Positions 53,801 through 62,500 of a DNA stretch of 64,000 bases are shown piece by piece. The stretch's first letter is position 1, and every line of letters begins with the position of its first letter. The stretch is from Piscicola geometra (Eukaryota; Annelida; Clitellata; Hirudinida; Piscicolidae), in the NCBI GenBank assembly GCA_943735955.1, contig OX030959.1:9949754-10013753 (forward strand), in the 5' to 3' direction. The translations under genes were made by a program, and so were the position numbers. The notes beneath the pieces are model-generated. The model was not told where the DNA came from. It made no database searches and was given only the letters and a program-made list of their open reading frames with translations.

Positions 53801-55111
53801 GGCAAAGAGAAGAGACAAAGAGAAGAGGCAAAGAGAAGAGACAAAGAGAAGAGACAAAGAGAAGAAGCAAAGAGAAGAGACAAATAGAATAGACAAAGAG
53901 AAGAGACAAAGAGAAGAGACAAAGAGAAGAGACAAAGAGAAGAGACAAAGAGAAGAGACAAAGAGAAGAGGCAAAGAGAAGAGACAAAGAGAAAAGACAG
54001 TGAGAAGAGACAAAGAGAAGAGACAAAGAGAAGAGAAAAAGAGAAGAGACAAAGAGAAGAGACAAAGAGAAGAGACAAAGAGAAGAGACAAAGAGAAGAT
54101 ACAAAGAGAAGAGACAAAGAGAAGAGACAAAGAAAAAAGACAAAGAGAATAGACAAAGAGAAGAGACAAAGAGAAGAGACAAAGAGAAGAGAGAAAGAGA
54201 AGAGACAAAGAGAAGATACAAAGAGAAGAGACAAAGAGAAGAGACAGAGAAGAGACAAAGAGAAGAGGCAAAGAGAAGAGACAAAGAGAAGGGACAAAAA
54301 GAAGAGACAAAGAGAAGAGACAAAGAAAAGAGACAAAGAGAAGATACAAAGAGAAGAGACAAAAAGAAGAGACAAAGAAAAGAGACAAAGAGAAGATACA
54401 AAGAGAAGAGACAAAGAGAAGAGACAAAGAGAAGAAGCAAAGAGAAGAAGCAAAGAAAAGAGACAAAGAGAAGAGACAAAGAGAAGAGACAAAGAGAAGA
54501 GACAAAGAGAAGATACAAAGAGAAGAGACAAAGAGAAGAGGCAGAGAAGAGACAAAGAGAAGAGGCAGAGAGAAGAGACAAAGAGAAGAGACAAAGAGAA
54601 GATACAAAGAGAAGAGACAAAGAGAAGATACAAAGAGAAGAGACAAAGAGAAGAGACAGAGAAGAGACAAAGAGAAGAGGCAGAGAGAAGAGACAAAGAG
54701 AAGGGACAAAGAGAAGAGACAAAGAGAAGAGACAAAGAGAAGAGACAAAGAGAAGAGACAAAGAGAAGAAGCAAAAAGAAGAGACAAAGAAAAGAGGCAA
54801 AGAGAAGAGACAAAGAGAAGAGACAAAGAGAAGAGACATAGAGAAGAGACAAAGAGAAGAGACAAAGAGAAGAGACAAAGAGAAGAGACAAAGAGAAGGG
54901 ACAAAGAGAAGAGACAAAGAGAAGAGACAAAGAGAAGAGGCAAAGAGAAGAGACAAAGAGAAGGGACAAAGAGAAGAGACAAAGAGAAGGGACAAATAGA
55001 ATAGACAAAGAGAAGAGACAAAGAGAAGAGACAAAGAGAAGAGACAAAGAGAAGAGACAAAGAGAAGAGACAAAGAGAAGAGGCAAAGAGAAGAGACAAA
55101 GAGAAAAGACA
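41745..55111 (+). repeat. ~2.2-kb higher-order repeat array (about five to six periods)
   Basis: Successive GTG markers lie at 41745, 44010, 46223, 48436, 51735, 54000 and 55112, giving periods of 2265, 2213, 2213, 3299, 2265 and 1112 bp. The 2265 and 2213 values differ by exactly four units. The 3299 interval contains a further partial copy: a rare ATATAAAG variant (46851 and 50111) and an A-rich CAAAAAAAAAAG variant (47292 and 50552) recur at 3,260 bp. The A-rich variant recurs again 2,265 bp later. Each period carries the same ordered set of variant units, so this is a genuine higher-order unit of about 170 monomers. The last period is truncated. Confidence 0.85.
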
Positions 55112-55475
55112 GTGAGAAGAGACAAAGAGAAGAGACAAAGAGAAGAGACAAAGAGAAGAAGCCAAAAGAAGAGACAAAGAAAAGAGGCAAAGAGAAGAGA
55201 CAAAAAGAAAAGACAAAGAGAAGAGACAAAGGGAAGAGACAAAGAGAAGAGACATAGAGAAGAGGCAAAGAGAAGAGACAAAGAGGAGAGGCAAAGAAAA
55301 GAGACAAAGAGAAGAGACAAAGAGAAGAAGCAAAGAGAAGAGACAAATAGAATAGACAAAGAGAAGAGACAAAGAGAAGAGACAAAGAGAAGAGACAAAG
55401 AGAAGAGACAAAGAGAAGAGACAAAGAGAAGAGACAAAGAGAAGAGGCAAAGAGAAGAGACAAAGAGAAAAGACA
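55112..55475 (+). repeat. Hybrid, shortened higher-order unit (364 bp between markers)
   Basis: After the GTG marker at 55112 the sequence passes within about 40 bp to the AAGCCAAAAG, AAAGGGAAG and CATAGAG variants that normally precede the marker by several hundred bp. It then meets the next marker at 55476. This looks like the scar of unequal exchange or deletion joining the start of one period to the middle of another. Confidence 0.7.
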
Positions 55476-57200
55476 GTGAGAAGAGACAAAGAGAAGAGAC
55501 AAAGAGAAGAGAAAAAGAGAAGAGACAAAGAGAAGAGACAAAGAGAAGAGACAAAGAGAAGAGACAAAGAGAAGATACAAAGAGAAGAGACAAAGAGAAG
55601 AGACAAAGAAAAAAGACAAAGAGAATAGACAAAGAGAAGAGACAAAGAGAAGGGACAAAAAGAAGAGACAAAGAGAAGAGACAAAGAGAAGAGACAAAGA
55701 AAAGAGACAAAGAAAAGAGACAAAAAGAAGATCCAAAGAGAAGAGACAAAGAGAAGAGACAAAGAGAATAGACAAAGAGAAGAGACAAAGAGAAGAGAGA
55801 AAGAGAAGAGACAAAGAGAAGATACAAAGAGAAGAGACAAAGAGAAGAGACAGAGAAGAGACAAAGAGAAGAGGCAAAGAGAAGAGACAAAGAGAAGGGA
55901 CAAAAAGAAGAGACAAAGAGAAGAGACAAAGAGAAGAGACAAAGAAAAGAGACAAAGAAAAGAGACAAAGAGAAGAGACAAAGAGAAGAGACAAAGAGAA
56001 GAGACAAAGAGAATAGACAAAGAGAAGAGACAAAGAGAAGAGACAAAGAGAAGAAGCAAAGAGAAGAAGCAAAGAAAAGAGACAAAGAGAAGAGACAAAG
56101 AGAAGAGACAAAGAGAAGAGACAAAGAGAAGATACAAAGAAAAGAGACAAAGAGAAGAGACAGAGAAGAGACAAAGAGAAGAGGCAAAGAGAAGAGACAA
56201 AGAGAAGAGGCAAAAAGAAGAGACAAAGAGAAGAGACAAAGAGAAGAAGCAAAAAGAAGAGACAAAGAAAAGAGGCAAAGAGAAGAGACAAAGAGAAGAG
56301 ACAAAGAGAAGAGGCAAAGAGAAGAGGCAAAGAGAAGAGACAAAGAGAAGAGACAAAGAGAAGAGACAAAGAGAAGAGACAAAGAAAAAAGACAAAGAGA
56401 AGAGACAAAGAGAAGAGAAAAAGAGAAGAGACAAAGAAAAAAGACAAAGAGAAGAGACAAAGAGAAGAGACAAAGAGAAGAGACAAAGAGAAGAGACAAA
56501 GAGAAGAGACAAAGAGAAGAGGCAAAGAGAAGAGACAAAGAGAAGAGGCAAAGAGAAGAGACAAAGAGAAGAGACAAAGAGAAGAAGCAAAAAGAAGAGA
56601 CAAAGAAAAGAGGCAAAGAGAAGAGACAAAGAGAAGAGACAAAGAGAAGAGGCAAAGAGAAGAGGCAAAGAGAAGAGACAAAGAGAAGAGACAAAGAGAA
56701 GAGACTAAGAGAAGAGACAAAGAAAAAAGACAAAGAGAAGAGACAAAGAGAAGAGACAAAGAGAAGAGACAAAGAAAAAAGACAAAGAGAAGAGACAAAG
56801 AGAAGAGACAAAGACAAGAGACAAAGAGAAGAGACAAAGAGAAGAGACAAAGAGAAGATACAAAGAGAAGAGACAAAGAGAAGAGACAGAGAAGAGACAA
56901 AGAGAAGAGGCAAAGAGAAGAGACAAAGAGAAGGGACAAAGAGAAGGGACAAAGAGAAGAGACAAAGAGGAGAGACAAAGAGAAGAGACAAAGAGAAGAA
57001 GCCAAAAGAAGAGACAAAGAAAAGAGGCAAAGAGAAGAGACAAAAAGAATAGACAAAGAGAAGAGACAAAGGGAAGAGACAAAGGGAAGAGACAAAGAGA
57101 AGAGACATAGAGAAGAGGCAAAGAGAAGAGACAAAGAGAAGAGGCAAAGAGAAGAGACAAAGAGAAGAGACAAAGAAAAGAAGCAAAGAGAAGAGACAAA
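55476..57200 (+). repeat. ~1.7-kb block, paralogous to 17600-19270
   Basis: This matches 17600-19270 at an offset that steps from 37,876 to 37,928 bp (four units). It includes the rare GACTAAG variant (56705 and 18777) and the CAAAGACAAGAG and double AAAGGGAAG variants that follow it. The same variant context is also found around 4903 and 29432. The match ends near 57200, where this copy has AATAGAC and the other does not. Confidence 0.75.
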
Positions 57201-58340
57201 TAGAATAGACAAAGAGAAGAGACAAAGAGAAGAGACAAAGAGAAGAGACAAAGAGAAGAGACAAAGAGAAGAGGCAAAGAGAAGAGACAAAGAGAAAAGA
57301 CAGTGAGAAGAGACAAAGAGAAGAGACAAAGAGAAGAGAAAAAGAGAAGAGACAAAGAGAAGAGACAAAGAGAAGGGACAAAGAGAAGAGACAAAGAGGA
57401 GAGACAAAAAGAAGAGACAAAGAGAAGAAACAAAGAAAAGAGACAAAGAGAAGAGACAAAGAGAAGAGACAAAGAGAAGAGACAAAGAGAAGAGACAAAG
57501 AGAAGATACAAAGAGAAGAGACAAAGAGAAGAGACAAAGAAAAAAGACAAAGAGAAGAGACAAAGAGAAGAGACAAAGAGGAGAGACAAAGAGAAGAGAC
57601 AAAGAGAAGAGACAAAGAGAAGATACAAAGAGAAGAGACAAAGAGAAGAGACAGAGAAGAGACAAAGAGAAGAGGCAAAGAGAAGAGACAAAGAGAAGGG
57701 ACAAAGAGAAGAGACAAAGAGAAGAGACAAAGAGAAGAGACAAAGAAAAGAGACAAAGAGAAGAGACAAAGAGAAGAGACAAAGAGAAGAGACAAAGAGA
57801 AGAGACAAAGAAAAGAGACAAAGAGAAGATACAAAGAGAAGAGACAAAGAGAAGAGACAAAGAGAAGAAGCAAAGAGAAGAAGCAAAGAAAAGAGACAAA
57901 GAGAAGAGACAAAGAGAAGAGACAAAGAGAAGAGACAAAGAGAAGATACAAAGAGAAGAGACAAAGAGAAGAGACAGAGAAGAGACAAAGAGAAGAGGCA
58001 AAGAGAAGAGACAAAGAGAAGAGGCAAAGAGAAGAGACAAAGAGAAGAGACAAAGAGAAGAGACAAAGAGAAGAGACAAAGAGAAGAGACAAAGAGAAGA
58101 TACAAAGAGAAGAGACAAAGAGAAGAGACAAAGAAAAGAGACAAAGAGAAGATACAAAGAAAAGAGACAAAGAGAAGAGACAAAGAGAAGAAGCAAAGAG
58201 AAGAAGCAAAGAAAAGAGACAAAGAGAAGATACAAAGAGAAGAGACAAAGAGAAGAGACAGAGAAGAGACAAAGAGAAGAGGCAAAGAGAAGAGACAAAG
58301 AGAAGGGACAAAGAGAAGAGACAAAGAGAAGAGACAAAGA

Positions 58341-58800
58341 GAAGAGACAAAGAGAAGAGGAAAAGATAAGATACAAAGAGAAGAAACAAAGAGAAGAGAC
58401 AAAGAGAAGAGACAAAGAGAAGAGGCAAAGAGAAGATACAAAGAGAAGAGGCAAAGAGAAGAGACAAAAAGAATAGACAAAGAGAAGAGGCAAAGAGAAG
58501 AGACAAAGAGAAGAGACAAAGAGAAGAAGCAAAGAGAAGAGACAAATAGAATAGACAAAGAGAAGAGACAAAGAGAAGAGACAAAAAAAAGAGACAAAGA
58601 GAAGAGACAAAGAGAAGAGACAAAGAGAAGAAGCAAAGAGAAGAGACAAAGAGAAGAGGCAAAGAGAAGAGACAAAGAGAAAAGACAAAGAGAAGAGACA
58701 AAGAGAAGAGACAAAGAGAAGAGACAAAGAGAAGGGACAAAGAGAAGAAACAAATAGAAAAGGCAAAGATAAGATACAAAGAGAAGAAACAAAGAGAAGA
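58341..58800 (+). repeat. Diverged right shoulder of array A
   Basis: Near its right end the array shows unit variants rare elsewhere: GAGGAAAAGATAAGATAC near 58360, CAAAAAAAAGAG near 58585 and AGAAAAGGCAAAG near 58757. The GTG marker is absent. Greater divergence at an array edge is expected when exchange homogenises the interior more than the flanks. Confidence 0.6.
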
Positions 58801-58956
58801 GACAAAGAGAAGAGACAAAGAGAAGAGACAAAGAGAAGAGACAAAGAGAAGAGACAAAGAGAAGAGACAAAGAGAAGAGACAAAGAGAAGAGACAAAGAG
58901 AAGAGACAAAGAGAAGAGACAAAGAGAAGAGACAAAGAGAAGAGACAAAGAGAAGA
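58801..58956 (+). repeat. Run of 12 perfect consensus units
   Basis: Twelve identical 13-bp units follow each other without a single change, then the thirteenth breaks at about 58966. This is an unusually long pure run. It sits between the diverged shoulder and the terminal variants that end the array at 59034, so it probably reflects recent local slippage. Confidence 0.85.
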
Positions 58957-59040
58957 GACAAAGAGACAAGACAAATAGAATAGACAAAGAGAATAGACAA
59001 AGAGAAGAAACAAAGAGAAGAGACAAAGAGAAGAGACACA

Positions 59041-59199
59041 CAAGAGCGAACGTGTGATGGTCTGGAGGGTGAGGTTGATGCGGTGGATGGTGGCGGGCGA
59101 TGGAGGGGGCAGAGAGGGCAACGGGGGCAACTCGTAGCGCCTGCACTGGCCCCTCAAGTGACCCGCCTTCAGACACAAGCCACACATCAGGGGAGGTTG
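59041..59199 (-). other. Candidate coding exon with CCHC zinc-knuckle motif
   Basis: Read on the - strand, this stretch is open and encodes CGLCLKAGHLRGQC at 59184-59143. That is an exact C-x2-C-x4-H-x4-C zinc-knuckle pattern with the conserved glycine before the histidine, followed by RRYEL, a proline-rich segment and a helix-like IHRINLTLQTIT. Such knuckles usually bind single-stranded RNA or DNA. A plausible splice acceptor (CAG before CAACCT) ends at 59200. I see no strong downstream donor, and the frame runs on into array A, so the 3' limit is uncertain. The knuckle lacks the aromatic residue often found after the first cysteine. I cannot name a family. A second frame is also open here, so coding status is inferred, not shown. 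Confidence 0.35.
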
Positions 59200-59232
59200 C
59201 TGTCGTCGTCGTGGTGGCAGTGATGCTCCATG

Positions 59233-59235
<3 letters not shown>

Positions 59236-59311
<76 letters not shown>
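59236..59311 (+). repeat. (CA)38 dinucleotide microsatellite
   Basis: There are 76 bases of uninterrupted CA, followed by the near-repeat AGACACGCATACAGAC. On the - strand it is a (TG)38 tract and would make up most of the proposed 127-bp intron. A pure tract of this length is likely to be length-polymorphic and can adopt Z-DNA. Confidence 0.98.
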
Positions 59312-59317
<6 letters not shown>

Positions 59318-59326
59318 CATACAGAC

Positions 59327-59422
59327 GCTTTCTTCGCCAGCGTAGAAGGGCTTGAAGAGGGAGGAGAGGGCAGCAGAGAGGTCAGTCTCTGAGTCCACCA
59401 CGGCACTCTCCAGGCAGGAACT
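59327..59422 (-). other. Candidate coding exon upstream of the zinc-knuckle exon
   Basis: On the - strand this 96-nt stretch reads SSCLESAVVDSETDLSAAL followed by SSLFKPFYAGEES. Its composition is that of an ordinary soluble protein, unlike the low-complexity surroundings. A CACAG acceptor-like sequence lies just upstream (59427-59423), and a GTCTGT donor-like site follows at 59326. Joining it to 59199 removes a 127-bp intron and keeps phase 0 in the zinc-knuckle frame. A better-looking donor, GTATGC at 59322, would shift into another open frame that lacks the knuckle. No start codon is visible, so if real this is an internal exon. Confidence 0.3.
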
Positions 59423-59432
59423 CTGTGTCGTC

Positions 59433-59438
59433 GTCATC

Positions 59439-59470
<32 letters not shown>

Positions 59471-59529
59471 CACCATCATCATCATTATCATCATCATCAA
59501 CAACATCGTCATCATCATCATCATCATCA
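59433..59529 (+). repeat. Imperfect CAT trinucleotide microsatellite
   Basis: This is about 97 bp of CAT repeats with a few CAC, TTA, CAA and GTC interruptions. It is the reverse complement of the GAT-rich repeat in array B, which begins 64 bp to the right, so the two could pair as an inverted repeat. Confidence 0.95.
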
Positions 59530-59593
59530 GTAAGCATCCATTAGGGGCATGCCTTAAATAATGCTTGTGGATGTTTATCGAACGGCCACCTAA
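59530..59593. other. 64-bp single-copy spacer before array B
   Basis: This is ordinary mixed-composition sequence with a GCATGC palindrome near its middle. I see no gene, promoter or RNA in it. It would form the loop if the flanking CAT and GAT tracts paired. Confidence 0.7.
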
Positions 59594-62500
59594 GATGATG
59601 CTCATGATGATGATGCTCATGATGATGATGATGCTCATGATGATGATGCTCATGATGATGATGCTCATGATGATGATGCTCATGATGATGATGATGCTCA
59701 TGATGATGATGATGCTCATGATGATGATGATGCTCATGATGATGATGATGCTCATGATGATGATGCTCATGATGATGATGCTCATGATGATGATGATGCT
59801 CATGATGATGATGATGCTCATGATGATGATGATGCTCATGATGATGATGATGCTCATGATGATGATGCTCATGATGATGATGATGCTCATGATGATGATG
59901 CTCATGATGATGATGCTCATGATGATGATGATGCTCATGATGATGATGATGCTCATGATGATGATGCTCATGATGATGATGCTCATGATGATGATGATGC
60001 TCATGATGATGATGATGCTCATGATGATGATGCTCATGATGATGATGATGCTCATGATGATGATGCTCATGATGATGATGATGCTCATGATGATGATGCT
60101 CATGATGATGATGATGCTCATGATGATGATGCTCATGATGATGATGCTCATGATGATGATGATGCTCATGATGATGATGATGCTCATGATGATGATGCTC
60201 ATGATGATGATGATGCTCATGATGATGATGATGCTCATGATGATGATGATGCTCATGATGATGATGCTCATGATGATGATGCTCATGATGATGATGCTCA
60301 TGATGATGATGATGCTCATGATGATGATGCTCATGATGATGATGCTCATGATGATGATTATGCTCATGATGATGATGATGCTCATGATGATGTTGCTCAT
60401 GATGATGATGCTCATGATGATGATGATGCTCATGATGATGATGATGCTCATGATGATGTTGCTCATGATGATGATGCTCATGATGATGATGATGTTCATG
60501 ATGATGATGATGCTCATGATGATGATGCTCATGATGATGATGATGCTCATGATGATGATGATGCTCATGATGATGATGATGCTCATGATGATGATGCTCA
60601 TGATGATGATGCTCATGATGATGATGATGCTCATGATGATGTTGCTCATGATGATGATGCTCATGATGATGATGCTCATGATGATGATGATGCTCATGAT
60701 GATGATGATGCTCATGATGATGATGATGCTCATGATGATGATGATGCTCATGATGATGATGCTCATGATGATGATGCTCATGATGATGATGCTCATGATG
60801 ATGATGATGCTCATGATGATGATGATGCTCATGATGATGATGATGCTCATGATGATGATGCTCATGATGATGATGATGCTCATGATGATGATGATGCTCA
60901 TGATGATGATGCTCATGATGATGATGATGCTCATGATGATGATGCTCATGATGATGATGCTCATGATGATGATGCTCATGATGATGATGATGCTCATGAT
61001 GATGATGCTCATGATGATGATGATGCTCATGATGATGATGATGCTCATGATGATGATGCTCATGATGATGATGATGCTCATGATGATGATGCTCATGATG
61101 ATGATGCTCATGATGATGATGATGCTCATGATGATGATGATGCTCATGATGATGATGATGCTCATGATGATGATGCTCATGATGATGTTGCTCATGATGA
61201 TGATGCTCATGATGATGATGCTCATGATGATGATGATGCTCATGATGATGATGATGCTCATGATGATGATGATGCTCATGATGATGATGCTCATGATGAT
61301 GATGCTCATGATGATGATGCTCATGATGATGATGATGCTCATGATGATGATGCTCATGATGATGATGCTCATGATGATGATGCTCATGATGATGATGATG
61401 CTCATGATGATGATGATGCTCATGATGATGATGATGCTCATGATGATGATGCTCATGATGATGATGATGCTCATGATGATGATGATGCTCATGATGATGA
61501 TGCTCATGATGATGATGATGCTCATGATGATGATGCTCATGATGATGATGCTCATGATGATGATGCTCATGATGATGATGATGCTCATGATGATGATGCT
61601 CATGATGATGATGATGCTCATGATGATGATGATGCTCATGATGATGATGCTCATGATGATGATGATGCTCATGATGATGATGCTCATGATGATGATGCTC
61701 ATGATGATGATGATGCTCATGATGATGATGATGCTCATGATGATGATGATGCTCATGATGATGATGCTCATGATGATGTTGCTCATGATGATGATGCTCA
61801 TGATGATGATGCTCATGGTGATGATGTTGCTCATGATGATGATGATGCTCATGATGATGATGATGCTCATGATGATGATGCTCATGATGATGATGCTCAT
61901 GATGATGATGCTCATGATGATGATGATGCTCATGATGATGATGCTCATGATGATGATGCTCATGATGATGATGCTCATGATGATGATGCTCATGATGATG
62001 ATGATGCTCATGATGATGATGATGCTCATGATGATGATGATGCTCATGATGATGATGATGCTCATGATGATGATGCTCATGATGATGATGCTCATGATGA
62101 TGATGCTCATGATGATGATGCTCATGATGATGTTGCTCATGATGATGATGATGCTCATGATGATGATGATGCTCATGATGATGATGATGCTCATGATGAT
62201 GATGATGCTCATGATGATGATGCTCATGATGATGATGATGCTCATGATGATGATGCTCATGATGATGATGCTCATGATGATGATGATGCTCATGATGATG
62301 ATGCTCATGATGATGATGATGCTCATGATGATGATGCTCATGATGATGTTGCTCATGATGATGATGCTCATGATGATGATGATGCTCATGATGATGATGC
62401 TCATGATGATGTTGCTCATGATGATGATGCTCATGATGATGATGCTCATGATGATGATGATGCTCATGATGATGATGATGCTCATGATGATGATGATGCT

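Larger units (their letters stand above)
2911..57305 (+). repeat. Higher-order marker variant GACAGTGAGAAGA, 31 sites across array A
   Basis: A variant unit carrying GTG, preceded by an AAAAGA unit and usually followed two or three units later by a GAGAAAAAG variant, recurs 31 times. Its GTG lies at 2911, 3806, 7315, 11156, 11943, 12747, 13471, 13653, 14338, 14507, 15231, 17600, 21850, 23107, 24969, 27585, 32505, 33762, 35624, 37347, 38758, 40958, 41745, 44010, 46223, 48436, 51735, 54000, 55112, 55476 and 57303. Several spacings recur exactly: 724, 787, 1257, 1862, 2213 and 2265. This shows that long blocks, not single units, were copied. It is useful as an anchor for aligning copies. Positions were read by eye. 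Confidence 0.9.
1..59034 (+). repeat. 13-bp minisatellite/satellite array (array A), left end beyond window
   Basis: The sequence is a continuous head-to-tail array of the unit GACAAAGAGAAGA, about 4,500 copies, in one orientation with no inversion or insertion that I can see. Common variants have A in place of a G (GACAAAGAAAAGA), or begin GGC, GGGAC, GATAC, AAGC, CATAG or AATAGAC. Rare units are 11 bp long (GACAGAGAAGA or GACAAAGAAGA). Twelve of the 13 consensus bases are purines, so the two strands are highly asymmetric. Three units make 39 nt, or 13 codons. No consensus frame on either strand contains a stop, which creates giant spurious open frames. The array begins before base 1 and ends sharply at about 59034. 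Function is unknown; it could be heterochromatic satellite or a giant minisatellite within or beside a gene. Confidence 0.98.
59035..59593. other. Non-satellite island between the two arrays
   Basis: This is the only complex sequence in the window. From about 59041 to 59235 it is GC-rich and coding-like. The rest consists of a CA tract, another coding-like stretch, a CAT tract and 64 bp of ordinary sequence. It contains no recognisable mobile element, terminal repeat or RNA gene. It may be part of a host gene whose introns or flanks have been expanded by the two minisatellites, or a relic. Confidence 0.85.

Noticed and set aside
1..59034. Possible CRISPR array or telomeric repeat
   Set aside because: There are no spacers between units, no TTAGGG-type unit, and the unit is far too short and too continuous for CRISPR.
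18777..59039. Giant - strand open frames (up to 13,420 codons) encoding a hydrophobic 13-residue repeat, SLLFVSSLCLFSL
   Set aside because: The 13-bp unit has no stop in any frame on the - strand, so open length only measures how rarely a variant creates CTA, TTA or TCA on the + strand. Several overlapping frames are open at once, starts fall at random CAT variants, and codon positions show no bias. An artefact of the repeat.
59100..59345. + strand open frame over the island and CA tract
   Set aside because: Mostly a translated CA repeat (HTHTHT). It is the antisense shadow of the better-supported - strand stretch with the CCHC pattern.
59352..59561. + strand open frame with poly-isoleucine, and a GTAAGC donor-like site at 59529
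   Set aside because: The frame is mainly the translated CAT tract. The donor-like hexamer has no supported exon before it.
59035..59593. Possible transposable-element insertion between the arrays
   Set aside because: No terminal inverted repeats, target-site duplication, poly-A tail or transposase/reverse-transcriptase motif could be seen. The single zinc-knuckle pattern is not enough to call a retroelement gag.
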